NCBI GenBank assembly: GCA_024399655.1
Contig: JAKSNP010000009.1
Location: forward strand, 26,735 to 90,734
Length of the DNA: 64,000 bases
Direction of reading: 5' to 3'
From: Paludibacteraceae bacterium
GTDB lineage: Bacteria; Bacteroidota; Bacteroidia; Bacteroidales; Paludibacteraceae
A program made the translations under genes and the position numbers. The notes beneath the pieces were generated by a model. The model was not told the DNA's origin and did no database searches. It worked only from the letters and a program-made list of their open reading frames with translations. Position 1 is the first letter of the stretch. Each line of letters begins with the position of its first letter. This document shows positions 14,798-24,405 of the stretch, piece by piece.

Positions 14798-16594
14798 ATG
14801 AAAGTAACAGAAAGATTAGCAGCGCTTCGCGCGTTGATGCAACAAAACGGATTGAATGCCTATATCGTTCCGGGTACGGATCCTCATGCCAGCGAGTATA
14901 TGGCTCCCCACTGGATGGAGATGTCGTGGATTACCGGTTTTCTCGGTGAAACGGGTACGGCAGTAGTAACTATGGAGCGCGCTTTCCTTTGGACCGATAG
15001 CCGCTATTACCTGCAGGCCGAATTCGAGTTGCAAGGTTCCACCGTGGAACTGATGCGCGAATCGGATATCGATTGCCCCACTATCCCGCAATGGCTGGTG
15101 GCCAATATGCAAGGTACCGTTGGCGTCAATCCCGAAATGTATAGCGTGAATGCCTACCAGGGATTGCGTAGCCAGTTGGAAGATGGTGGTCTTTGCTTGA
15201 AGTCGATCGATCTGATCCGCCCTATTTGGACGGAAAATCGTCCCGATATTCCGATGAATAAATTGCTGCCATATGACGAGAAATATGCAGGTGAGACCGT
15301 AGAAAACAAGATGAAACGTGTTCGTCAAGCCCTTCAGGAACATCGTGCGGATGCTGTTGTCATTGCCGAATTGGACGAAATAGGCTGGCTGCTCAATGTA
15401 CGTGGTACGGATGTTGATTATACCCCCTGCGTTATCGCTTATTGCGTGCTTGAACAAAATCGTTGCACGTTGTTCATTGATAACCGCAAATTGGATGAAT
15501 CCGGTCGTGCATGGCTTTGCAGTAAGGGTGTGGAAATATTGGGTTATGAGGACGTGTTCGCCTATCTCCGTAATATGGAAGCCAAAGGCGTCCTTTTTGA
15601 TGGCAATCGCGTAAACGAGGCCTTGTTTGAGGCAGTCAATCCTGCAATCAAACGAAAAGTGAATGCGACTCCCAGTCCGGTTCAAGTGATGATGAGTATA
15701 AAGAACGAGGTGGAGATAGCCGGTGAGCGTGAAGCTATGAAAGTGGATGCCGTAGCCTTGACCCGATTCTTCAAATGGCTGGAAGAAGAGGCATTGAAAA
15801 CTCCTCAAACCGAATTGACATTAGCCGCCAAATTACGTGAGTTCCGTGCCATGGGCAAGAATTTTACAGATGAAAGTTTCTGCACGATAGCCGGTTGGAA
15901 CGCCAATGGTGCTATCGTTCACTATCATGCCGTACCCGAAGAATGTGCCAAAATCGAAGGAAACGGAGTGTTGCTTCTTGACTCCGGAGGCCAATATCTG
16001 GATGGTACGACCGATATCACCCGTACTGTATGGGTAGGTGATCCTGAAGCCATCGATGAGCATGTTAAACATGACTTTACCCTGGTCCTGAAAGGACATA
16101 TCGCTTTGGCTCAGGCTCGATTCCCCAAAGGAACACGCGGTAACCAGTTGGACATTCTGGCTCACCAATATATGTGGCAGGAAGGCGTGACCTACGGACA
16201 CGGCACCGGTCACGGTGTTGGGCACTATATGGGTTGCCATGAGGGACCTGCCAATATACGTACCGACAACAATACCAACCCGATGAAAGAAGGGAATATA
16301 TTCTCTGATGAACCTGGAATCTATCGCGCCGGCGAATACGGAATACGTACAGAAAACCTGATTGTTACCGTTCCTGCTCAGAATTTGAGCGCTCGTACTA
16401 CGGGTGAGACCTACTACGAATTCGAAACAATTACACTTTGTTTCTATGATACCCGCCTGATGGATCGCAATATGATGACACAAGGCGAAATCGATTGGTT
16501 GAACGCATATCACAAGAAAGTATATGATCAGGTAAGTCCCCGATTGAACAAGGAAGAGGCTGCTTATCTGGCTGAAAAATGTAAAGCACTATGA
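14798..16594 (+). CDS. pepP: Xaa-Pro aminopeptidase (M24 family)
   Basis: A 598-residue metallopeptidase cleaving N-terminal residues before proline. Two creatinase-type N-terminal domains (about residues 1-310) precede a pita-bread catalytic domain with the dinuclear metal ligands: D in LLLDSGGQYLDGTTDITRT (two aspartates), H in GTGHGVGHYMG, E in DEPGIY and E in TENL. The three-domain, roughly 600-residue layout matches the eukaryote-like aminopeptidase P found in Bacteroidetes rather than the 440-residue E. coli PepP. The stop overlaps the argS start (ATGA). Confidence 0.93.
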   Translation: MKVTERLAALRALMQQNGLNAYIVPGTDPHASEYMAPHWMEMSWITGFLGETGTAVVTMERAFLWTDSRYYLQAEFELQGSTVELMRESDIDCPTIPQWLVANMQGTVGVNPEMYSVNAYQGLRSQLEDGGLCLKSIDLIRPIWTENRPDIPMNKLLPYDEKYAGETVENKMKRVRQALQEHRADAVVIAELDEIGWLLNVRGTDVDYTPCVIAYCVLEQNRCTLFIDNRKLDESGRAWLCSKGVEILGYEDVFAYLRNMEAKGVLFDGNRVNEALFEAVNPAIKRKVNATPSPVQVMMSIKNEVEIAGEREAMKVDAVALTRFFKWLEEEALKTPQTELTLAAKLREFRAMGKNFTDESFCTIAGWNANGAIVHYHAVPEECAKIEGNGVLLLDSGGQYLDGTTDITRTVWVGDPEAIDEHVKHDFTLVLKGHIALAQARFPKGTRGNQLDILAHQYMWQEGVTYGHGTGHGVGHYMGCHEGPANIRTDNNTNPMKEGNIFSDEPGIYRAGEYGIRTENLIVTVPAQNLSARTTGETYYEFETITLCFYDTRLMDRNMMTQGEIDWLNAYHKKVYDQVSPRLNKEEAAYLAEKCKAL

Positions 16595-18378
16595 GTTTAG
16601 AGCAATTGCTGACCGAGCAGGTTAAAACTGCTGTCAAAGAATTATACGGTTTGGATGCAACGGATCAAATGGTCCAGTTGCAAAAGACCCGTGCTGAATT
16701 TGAAGGAAATATCACCGTTGTTGTCTTCCCGTTTGTAAAGAGCGCCCGTAAAGCACCAGCTCAGGTGGCCGGTGAAATAGGTGAATTTATCGTTAATCGT
16801 CCAGAATCTGTTGTCTGCAAATACAATGCCGTACAAGGTTTCCTCAATCTGTGTATTGCTGATTCCTATTGGTTGAGCCAATTGCAAGCGATAGCGGATA
16901 CCGAAGATTACGGCCAATTACCCTCCAACGGTAAATTGATGATGGTGGAATACTCATCTCCAAATACCAATAAGCCTTTGCATTTGGGACATGTACGCAA
17001 CAATCTGTTGGGGTATTCCATCGCTCAAATTCAAGAAGCGAACGGTTGGAAAGTGGTGAAGACCAATATCGTGAACGACCGTGGCATCCATATATGCAAA
17101 TCCATGTTGGCATGGCTACGTTTTGGAGAAGGTGAGACTCCCGAATCAAGCGGTAAAAAAGGTGATCATCTGATTGGTGATTATTATGTCAAATTCGATA
17201 AGGAATACAAAAAAGAAATTGCCGCATTAATGGAAAAAGGCATGGATGAAGATACTGCCAAAAAAGAAGCTCCATTGATGAAAGAGGCGCAGGCTATGTT
17301 GCTGAAATGGGAACAAGGAGATAAGGAGGTACGTGACCTATGGGCAAAAATGAATAGCTGGGTATATGCCGGCTTTGACGAAACATATCGTCAAATGGGT
17401 GTATCATTCGACAAAATTTATTACGAGAGCAATACTTATCTGGAAGGAAAAGGTGAGGTGGAAAAAGGTTTGAAATCCGGTGCCTTCTATCGTCGTCCTG
17501 ATAATTCCGTTTGGGCCGACCTTACCAAAGACGGTTTGGATGAGAAACTGCTGCTCCGTACAGACGGCACCAGCGTATATATGACGCAAGATATAGGTAC
17601 TGCAAAATTGCGTTTCCAAGATTTTCCTATAGATAAAATGGTTTATGTCGTTGGCAACGAGCAGGAGTATCATTTCAAAGTGTTGAGTATTCTGTTGGAT
17701 CGTTTGGGATTTCCCTTCGGGAAAGAACTCGTTCATTTTTCTTATGGCATGGTAGAATTGCCAAACGGAAAAATGAAATCTCGCGAAGGAACAGTAGTGG
17801 ATGCCGATGATTTGATGGCGGCTATGATTCAGGATGCAAAAGAAATATCTAAGGACAAAGTGAATACGCTGCCCGATATTACAGAAGAGGAAGCTGATGA
17901 GATTGCGCGCAAAGTTGGATTAGGAGCTCTTAAGTACTTTATCCTGAAAGTGGATCCTCGTAAGAATATGCTTTTCAATCCTGCAGAGAGCATAGATTTC
18001 AATGGAAATACAGGACCGTTCATTCAATATACGTATGCGCGCATAATGAGCGTGTTGCGTAAAGCGGAAAGCCAATCTATGCGTACCGGATTTAAAAAGG
18101 ACGGAGTCCTTAATGATAAAGAGCTGGGCCTTATTCAGCGTATGACAGAATATCCAGCTGTTGTTAAACAAGCCGGTGACGAATTCTCGCCTGCTGTAAT
18201 TGCCAATTATGCTTATAGTTTGTGTCAAGATTTCAATTCGTTCTATCACGACTATAGCATATTAAACGAAGAAGACCCCGCAAAGCGAGGTCTCCGTATC
18301 GAAATTTCAGCTTGTGTAGCTAAGATTATTCAGCGGTCGATGTCTCTTCTGGGGATTGAGGTTCCTCAGCGGATGTAA
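16591..18378 (+). CDS. argS: Arginine--tRNA ligase
   Basis: Class I synthetase charging tRNA-Arg. Seen: N-terminal Add1 domain, SSPNTNKPLHLGH with the HIGH-type motif near residue 131, DWG-like NDRGIHI, and KMKSREG as the KMSKS-like loop near residue 393, then the all-helical anticodon-binding domain ending in VPQRM. The ATG overlaps the pepP stop. The last 53 bp of the gene also encode, on the other strand, the C-terminus of the EF-hand membrane protein. Confidence 0.97.
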   Translation: MSLEQLLTEQVKTAVKELYGLDATDQMVQLQKTRAEFEGNITVVVFPFVKSARKAPAQVAGEIGEFIVNRPESVVCKYNAVQGFLNLCIADSYWLSQLQAIADTEDYGQLPSNGKLMMVEYSSPNTNKPLHLGHVRNNLLGYSIAQIQEANGWKVVKTNIVNDRGIHICKSMLAWLRFGEGETPESSGKKGDHLIGDYYVKFDKEYKKEIAALMEKGMDEDTAKKEAPLMKEAQAMLLKWEQGDKEVRDLWAKMNSWVYAGFDETYRQMGVSFDKIYYESNTYLEGKGEVEKGLKSGAFYRRPDNSVWADLTKDGLDEKLLLRTDGTSVYMTQDIGTAKLRFQDFPIDKMVYVVGNEQEYHFKVLSILLDRLGFPFGKELVHFSYGMVELPNGKMKSREGTVVDADDLMAAMIQDAKEISKDKVNTLPDITEEEADEIARKVGLGALKYFILKVDPRKNMLFNPAESIDFNGNTGPFIQYTYARIMSVLRKAESQSMRTGFKKDGVLNDKELGLIQRMTEYPAVVKQAGDEFSPAVIANYAYSLCQDFNSFYHDYSILNEEDPAKRGLRIEISACVAKIIQRSMSLLGIEVPQRM

Positions 18379-20104
18379 CTTCTTCTTCCGCTGCAGTAGT
18401 TTCTTCCTCAACGGCTTCAGCAACTTCTTCTACTTGTTCAACAGGAGCTTCGCTCTTGGAACGGAAGGGAGATTGTTGAATACCCAGTTTGACCAATACA
18501 AATTCGACGATTGCCAAAGCAACCAGAATGGAAGCGATGGTGATCGTCCATTTTTTCCATTTGGGCATACCTTTTTTTGCGAAAGGATCGCTGAGTTTCA
18601 TCACAGGGAATTTAACTTGTTCAGTCAATGTGGCTCCAAACGGAACAGAAATGATCGAATCAGCGTTGATAGCCCAACCGTTGGCGTTGAGGATAGGAGC
18701 AAGATTGCGTTTGCGCAATTTGAGCCATGCCAACAACATGGAGGGTCCGGAAATCAGGAGCATGATGCCCACCAGGATGAGCAACAGTTTCCAACTTGGA
18801 GTTTGATGAATCCCTTCCGCCAGTTTTACCAAGAATTGACCAATAAAGCCAATCGCCATACCAATCGCTGCAAAGATACCAGCAAATTTTGCTATATCAA
18901 AGGCAGACTTCTTGGCTGCAGGTGCTGCAGCGGAATCTGCTGATGCATTAGCAATGCCGCTTTCTGCTTGAGCAGTCATATCAGCAAAGGCCTTGTCATT
19001 TTTCTCTGCGGCAGACTTGTTGATCAGTTCGGTGACCCATTTGGCGAATTTGCGATAAGGATCCCAGAAAGCTTGACGAATGGAAATCGGGTTATCTTCC
19101 ACTTTTGTAACAATTGCATCCCAATCGTTGCCTTGGCGATCATAGAAGATGGCATTCTTTCCAACCGTCAAATTGCGAATTTCACCCATGGTAACAGCTG
19201 CAACAATTTGCATAGATTGATTCAAAACACGATTCGTGCAGTCGCAATAGAGCAGGAACATACCACTTTGCGGGGCTTGTGCAGTCAATTTAGCCATATC
19301 ATTAGCGCGTATGCAGAGATGGCATGCGCGTTGGTCGATTACGAGCGTACCGCATTGGAAGATGGAGTTTCCATGAATTTTATAGAAGTTTTCAAAAGTT
19401 ACGTAGTTCTGCAAGAGTGTAATGAAGTCGCGATGAACAAGCAAGAGTTTGCGTAGAGGCTCCAATTCATCCTGTTTGGCTTTAAGAGCGGCTGCGTTGG
19501 CGTCAGCTGCGGCTTGAACAGCAGCTTCGTAAGCGGCGATTTTGTCTCCCATTTCGATAAATTCAGTTTCGCTCATTCCTGGTTTGACGGCATCTTCAGC
19601 AATAACGGCCAGTCCGAGTTTTTGCAGTTTCTCGAGTTGGAAGTAGGCAGCATATTCGTCTTTTTTTGCTTTGTATGCTTCGATTACATCAGCGGCATAG
19701 GGAGCATCCGGAGCAGCCTGCTCGTCAATGGTGATGGCAGCGATAGCCGCATCCAAGGCAGCGAGATTGGTTTCGGGAAGACGGTCCGCAATGGCGCGAA
19801 GGTCAGCATCAAGAATGTCTTCTTTGTTGATGCAGTCGGTCTTTTGGAAAAGAGTGTCCGGATTTTTGATTACCGAACACAGCCATTCAGCCGTACGGAT
19901 TACTTCAGTAATATGAAGTTGCCCGTCATGATCTGCGTCCATAAGAGATAGAGATTGTTCTGGAATTTCCAAGCCTTTGACGGGGCATGAAAGAACAGTC
20001 CACATTTTTTGATCCAGTTCGCCCAAATGACGGATGTCCTCACCCGACTGAATCTTTACGCGAGTAGCGCCACCCACGTTGGCGAATGTAAAATTGTAAG
20101 CCAT
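18326..20104 (-). CDS. Large membrane protein with an EF-hand loop, function unknown
   Basis: 592 residues. A canonical EF-hand calcium loop, DADHDGQLHITE, occupies residues 56-67 with D at 1, 3 and 5, G at 6, hydrophobic at 8 and E at 12. A helical Ala/Glu-rich region follows (about 110-215), then a Cys-containing segment (about 250-290; CGTLVIDQRACHLC, later CDC), and three predicted membrane helices near 406-433, 438-461 and 516-541. The last 45 residues are almost all Glu, Ala, Ser and Thr. The start MAYNFTFANVGG is well placed and no other ATG competes. I do not recognise an experimentally studied homologue. Converges with and overlaps argS by 53 bp. Confidence 0.85.
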   Translation of the reverse strand: MAYNFTFANVGGATRVKIQSGEDIRHLGELDQKMWTVLSCPVKGLEIPEQSLSLMDADHDGQLHITEVIRTAEWLCSVIKNPDTLFQKTDCINKEDILDADLRAIADRLPETNLAALDAAIAAITIDEQAAPDAPYAADVIEAYKAKKDEYAAYFQLEKLQKLGLAVIAEDAVKPGMSETEFIEMGDKIAAYEAAVQAAADANAAALKAKQDELEPLRKLLLVHRDFITLLQNYVTFENFYKIHGNSIFQCGTLVIDQRACHLCIRANDMAKLTAQAPQSGMFLLYCDCTNRVLNQSMQIVAAVTMGEIRNLTVGKNAIFYDRQGNDWDAIVTKVEDNPISIRQAFWDPYRKFAKWVTELINKSAAEKNDKAFADMTAQAESGIANASADSAAAPAAKKSAFDIAKFAGIFAAIGMAIGFIGQFLVKLAEGIHQTPSWKLLLILVGIMLLISGPSMLLAWLKLRKRNLAPILNANGWAINADSIISVPFGATLTEQVKFPVMKLSDPFAKKGMPKWKKWTITIASILVALAIVEFVLVKLGIQQSPFRSKSEAPVEQVEEVAEAVEEETTAAEEEVTSAEEPQSPEETSTAE

Positions 20105-20146
20105 AATTGTATTATTTTGGATAATTAAACATTCAATATATCATTT

Positions 20147-21409
20147 TCAATTTTTCTTGTGTGTCATGATATCAAGAATCAAGTCATCCGTTTGCGTCAT
20201 GCCATCGTGACCGATACGGGTCAGATTGTGGATGGTGCGGTCGATGTCTTCTTCCACGATACCTTCAATAGCATCAGCATGACTGTGTTGCATGGCTAAC
20301 GATGCAGAAAGAACGGCTGTAGCCACGCCGGAAGTCACTTTGAGTGCGCAACCCGGTTTTGCACCGTCGCAAATCATGCCGGATATGTTGGCAATCATGT
20401 TTTTGATGGCGTAGGTCATTTCTTCGTATCCGCCACCCATCAAATACGTGATACCGCAAGCGGAACCGGAACTGGCAACGACGCAACCGCAAAGCGCACT
20501 AAGCCGGCCGAGTGACTGCTTGATATAAATGGCCGTCAAATTGCTCAAGGTCAAAGCGCGGATGGTTTGCTCTTCTGTTGCATTATGCTCAAGCGCATAA
20601 ATATAAACGGGCACGGAGCAGCTGATACCTTGATTACCGCTGCCGGAATTGGACATCACTTGTACCATTGCTCCCGACATACGCGCATCACAAGCGCCAC
20701 AGGTATAAGAAAGGATGTGTGTAAAGGCGGTGTCACCGAATACGGAATTGACTTTACCGGAATGTAGCAAATTACCCAATCCGTGTCCGTAGCATCCGCG
20801 GAAAGATGTCTCAGCAGCGGCTTTGTTCATTTTTGCGCCATCCAAAAGGAAACGAATATCCTCCAACTCGGCGGTAACGGCATAATCAAAGACTTCACGG
20901 AGAGTCAGTTCGGCAAATTCAGGTTTCGCATTTTCTTGTCGTTGGGTTCCATTTTTGCATTCGTTATCTTCAAGGAAATGTGTATGACTGCCTTGAATGG
21001 TGGCTTCGGCGGTACGTCCGTCCGCTTCGACAACGGCATGAATATACAATACATCAGGCGCCTCCATATCGACCTGGATTGTAGCGGGAACGCGTTGCAT
21101 ATACTGTTTGGCATAGGCAACAGTTTGAGGATTGGTATCGCGTAAGACTTCCAGTTGGTATTCGCTTTTTCCGATGGTAGCTCCTAAAGCGATAGCAATC
21201 GGTAGGCCGACCATGCCGGTATTGGGAATACCGACTGCCATGGCGTTTTTGTAGATGTTCTTACTAAGGTGAACCGTAATAGCATCGGGTTCTTTACCTA
21301 AAATCTCTTTAGCTCGTGCGACGCATAAAGCGACAGCGACGGGTTCAGTACATCCGATAGCGGGAATTACTTCTTTGTGGAGAAGTGAAAGAATTTGAGA
21401 ATGTGTCAT
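20147..21409 (-). CDS. L-cysteine desulfidase / L-serine dehydratase-like iron-sulfur enzyme (UPF0597 type)
   Basis: About 420 residues. The start IGCTEPVAVAL, the central GACDARMSGAMVQVMSNSGSGNQG and the C-terminal GMICDGAKPGCALKV are typical of the CdsB/CyuA (YhaM) family, which contains a [4Fe-4S] cluster and releases sulfide and ammonia from cysteine or ammonia from serine. I place the start at 21409 (MTHSQ), where ATGA overlaps the stop of the upstream glycosyltransferase; a longer frame to 21460 exists but adds 17 residues not typical of the family. Substrate is not decided by the sequence. Its position downstream of polysaccharide genes looks accidental. Confidence 0.88.
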   Translation of the reverse strand: MTHSQILSLLHKEVIPAIGCTEPVAVALCVARAKEILGKEPDAITVHLSKNIYKNAMAVGIPNTGMVGLPIAIALGATIGKSEYQLEVLRDTNPQTVAYAKQYMQRVPATIQVDMEAPDVLYIHAVVEADGRTAEATIQGSHTHFLEDNECKNGTQRQENAKPEFAELTLREVFDYAVTAELEDIRFLLDGAKMNKAAAETSFRGCYGHGLGNLLHSGKVNSVFGDTAFTHILSYTCGACDARMSGAMVQVMSNSGSGNQGISCSVPVYIYALEHNATEEQTIRALTLSNLTAIYIKQSLGRLSALCGCVVASSGSACGITYLMGGGYEEMTYAIKNMIANISGMICDGAKPGCALKVTSGVATAVLSASLAMQHSHADAIEGIVEEDIDRTIHNLTRIGHDGMTQTDDLILDIMTHKKN

Positions 21410-23232
21410 ATATTTAGAAAATGAAATTTTAGTCGTAGTATGGTATATGCTTTGAGCCATAAAGGAGCTTCCGTCCGTTTGATGGTATCAAATAAAATCT
21501 GTTGTGCCTTGTGATTGTATTTGGACGTGGTAGATTGGGGATTCAAGAGATATCGATAGCCTGTATAATGAATGAGTCGGACTTTCGAATGATTCTTGAT
21601 CAGTAAATTCCAGATGCGTAGAGAAAAAATAACATCCTCATAAATCATACCCTTCGGGAATTGGATATCCTGTATTGCTTCTCTTTTATAGATACGCATG
21701 CATGGTGACGTAAAAATGAAACGATGCCGTGGTACTTTTTGTTCCACTATTTCTCCTTTCAAAGTTATGCGTTGGTATCCGCATTGTGCCATCATATTAT
21801 TTCCAATGGCATTGATCAAAGTGGCTATGTAATCCGATTCTATGGTATCGTCCGCATCCACAAAAACTATATATTCTCCTTTTGCGTGTCTGTATCCTAA
21901 GTTTCGGGCGGATGCTTGCCCTTGATTGGATTGTGAAAGATATAGAATGCGTGTGTCCACTTCTGCGAATGTTCGGATGATATTTCCACTTTGGTCTGTA
22001 CTGCCATCATCCACCATAATAATTTGCAAATTAGAATAGGTTTGATGGGTGAGAGAGGAAATACACCCAGCCAAATAATCTTGCGTGTTATATACCGGTA
22101 CAATGATAGAAACCAAAGGTCGGTCGGCAGGCAGAAGTGATTGCATCAATATTTCCGTATTTCCGCATTGTCGTGTACGATCGAATTGCTCTTTGTTTAT
22201 TACCTGTTGACGGGTAAATCCTTTTTGCTGCCACTCTCTATATTTTGATATAATAAATTCTTGTATTTCATTTGGCTTGTCGGTAGCAATTCCTGCATTT
22301 GTTTTGCGGATCGTTTCAGCCAAAACACCACCGTCATCCGGAATACAAAGGATTGGTTTTTCGCATCCTAAAGCTTCATAAAATTTAGTAGTCATCATTC
22401 CTTTGGCATGAGAAGATGTCAGCACAATCATAATAGAGGAGCGGCGAATTTCATCTCCTACACGGTCGAAAGGAAGTAATCGATAGTCGGGTAAATGAAG
22501 ATTCAGATATATATCGGGTGTCGAGAGAGTGTCGAGAGCGAGTCGAACGGGAGATATATCTTGAAATTCATATATTTTGCCTATATAAGTAACTAAGAAT
22601 TGGTCGGTAGTTATATCTTGTGGATAGAATTGCTTAGGATCAAATCCATTAAAGATGAGATGAACATGGGGATTGAACTGCCGCAAAAAATCCACATGCC
22701 AAGGTGAAACAGTAGTAATCAGATCTGCTTTTCTTAGAATACGATTGCGGCGGCAGATATTGATATTCCGATACCAATTGCGTATAGGGCGCAAATACCA
22801 TTGACGATGGTGTTGATATTGGGCATCAGGTACTTGTTCATCCAAATCCCTTATATCCACCATTAATGGAATGTGTCGTGATTTGGCTATTTCATAAGCC
22901 GCTCTTAGCGGGAAGGTGGAGAAGGTAGTGCAATATACCAAGTCAAAATATTGATGACAAATGCTTTGTTGAACCCGTCTTGAAAATTGTCGATTGCGCC
23001 AATCCGTTAGAAGTGACCAAATGGATTTGCATGCCCAATCGATTTTGTTCTTATAAATGCTCCATTGGTGAATCGGGTAGGAATGAGAAAATTCCAGATC
23101 TTCAATCTGTTCCGTATATACTTCTATGGAATATCCTTTCTGCAAGAGATAGTCGCAGAGGAATCGTAACCGTGGTGCATACGACGGTTTTCCTATAGGA
23201 TCAGTTAATATGAGTATATGCGGTTGTTTCAT
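21406..23232 (-). CDS. Two-domain glycosyltransferase: GT-B (family 4/1-like) fused to GT-A (family 2)
   Basis: 608 residues with two different glycosyltransferase folds. Residues 1-370 look like a GT4-type GT-B enzyme: ILILTDPIGKPSYAPRLRFL at the N-terminus, TTVSPWHVDFL, FNGFDPKQF, TYIGKIYEF, and the nucleotide-binding FYEALGCEKPILCI. Residues about 378-608 form a GT2 domain: VSIIVPVYNTQDYL, VDDGSTDQS, SARNLGYRHAKGEYIVFVDADD with its D-x-D, and YEDVIFSLRIW. A single chain could add two sugars successively. Cytoplasmic, no membrane helix. It overlaps both neighbours by 4 bp, placing it in the middle of a polysaccharide operon. Confidence 0.88.
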   Translation of the reverse strand: MKQPHILILTDPIGKPSYAPRLRFLCDYLLQKGYSIEVYTEQIEDLEFSHSYPIHQWSIYKNKIDWACKSIWSLLTDWRNRQFSRRVQQSICHQYFDLVYCTTFSTFPLRAAYEIAKSRHIPLMVDIRDLDEQVPDAQYQHHRQWYLRPIRNWYRNINICRRNRILRKADLITTVSPWHVDFLRQFNPHVHLIFNGFDPKQFYPQDITTDQFLVTYIGKIYEFQDISPVRLALDTLSTPDIYLNLHLPDYRLLPFDRVGDEIRRSSIMIVLTSSHAKGMMTTKFYEALGCEKPILCIPDDGGVLAETIRKTNAGIATDKPNEIQEFIISKYREWQQKGFTRQQVINKEQFDRTRQCGNTEILMQSLLPADRPLVSIIVPVYNTQDYLAGCISSLTHQTYSNLQIIMVDDGSTDQSGNIIRTFAEVDTRILYLSQSNQGQASARNLGYRHAKGEYIVFVDADDTIESDYIATLINAIGNNMMAQCGYQRITLKGEIVEQKVPRHRFIFTSPCMRIYKREAIQDIQFPKGMIYEDVIFSLRIWNLLIKNHSKVRLIHYTGYRYLLNPQSTTSKYNHKAQQILFDTIKRTEAPLWLKAYTILRLKFHFLNI

Positions 23233-24380
23233 ATATATTGAAGAATACGAGGGTACAACGTTTGATGATATGTTGTAGAGTTGATGTTCGAATTATGCCA
23301 AAGCAATACGATTTCTCCTTTATATTTGCGTATGGTATCAATAACATGACAACTTACTTCAAAAGCCTGATCGATATCCAAATTCATATAATTGAAATTG
23401 CTCAATGTCACATCCATCAAAGATAGAGGATGTAGTGTAAGATTGGTCAATTCATACGATTCCGGATCAATCCAACGAACTGGTCTACAAGTTTGCAAAC
23501 GAAATCCGACTTTATCAGCAAATCCCATCGTGTAATCGTCGGTAATACCGATGTCAATCAGTCGACGCATTTGCGGAATTGAACAGTTAAGGTAGTGAGC
23601 ACGATGTAATTTATAGGAAGTATGTTCTGGCAGTTGACCGTAATAACTGGAGTGTAAACCTAATTGTGCACCACTTTCTATTAATAAATTTTCTGTTTTC
23701 AAATAATCTTTTTTGCAAAGATTGTATTGCGGATAATCAAACCCTTTACCTTTGGTATCTTTGATGAAGTAAATAGTCTGACAGCCGTTGTTCTGCCGAG
23801 CACAAAGTTTATCTTGTTCGATAAGCCAATCGAATGTATAAGCAGGGTCGTTGGATAAATGACGCCAAGAGGCTATTACCTTATTCCATTCTCCTCGCAT
23901 CAATCCTCCTAAACCACCACGTATATGGCGGTAATGTTCAATTGTATCCACGTCATGAGTCAAACAGATTTTGTGTTTGTAGGCTGAAGGAACTTCACTT
24001 CCCAACGCTTGAAGCAATGCGATACTATAGATATCCACTAATGGCGTTTCTAGTTGACTGTTTTGACCTATAAACGAGAAGACTGCTGAAAAACGGCCGT
24101 GTTCATCTCGTCTTTTATTGATCAACTCTTCTGCACGAGAAATGAAAAAGAATGAGTTGTAAATGATGTCAGTATCAAAAACGATAGTGTTTCCTTCAGT
24201 ATGCATCACGGGCAGACTCCAATCAGGAACGACAAGCTCTTTGCCCAAGTGATTGTTGGGAATAATGACCGCTTTATACTGCTGCCATAAACGACGATTT
24301 GCAGTATAACCTACCAGCGGCAGCAACTCGTGTTGTCCGTATAGTAAGAATTCGGTAATATAGGCAATTATTTCATTCAC
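23229..24380 (-). CDS. Polysaccharide deacetylase-like protein
   Basis: 383 residues. After an N-terminal domain of about 140 residues comes ICLTHDVDTIEHY, with the T-H-D-V-D metal motif of carbohydrate esterase 4-like proteins from surface-polysaccharide loci, then GLHSSYYG and LHRAHYLNCS (arginine/histidine motif) and a final IVLLWHNSN. Predicted to deacetylate or otherwise hydrolyse a glycan; several such proteins are of unproven activity. Overlaps the following glycosyltransferase gene by 4 bp. Confidence 0.8.
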   Translation of the reverse strand: MNEIIAYITEFLLYGQHELLPLVGYTANRRLWQQYKAVIIPNNHLGKELVVPDWSLPVMHTEGNTIVFDTDIIYNSFFFISRAEELINKRRDEHGRFSAVFSFIGQNSQLETPLVDIYSIALLQALGSEVPSAYKHKICLTHDVDTIEHYRHIRGGLGGLMRGEWNKVIASWRHLSNDPAYTFDWLIEQDKLCARQNNGCQTIYFIKDTKGKGFDYPQYNLCKKDYLKTENLLIESGAQLGLHSSYYGQLPEHTSYKLHRAHYLNCSIPQMRRLIDIGITDDYTMGFADKVGFRLQTCRPVRWIDPESYELTNLTLHPLSLMDVTLSNFNYMNLDIDQAFEVSCHVIDTIRKYKGEIVLLWHNSNINSTTYHQTLYPRILQYI

Positions 24381-24405
24381 TATCGCGATAATTCAGGTGG
24401 AGATA

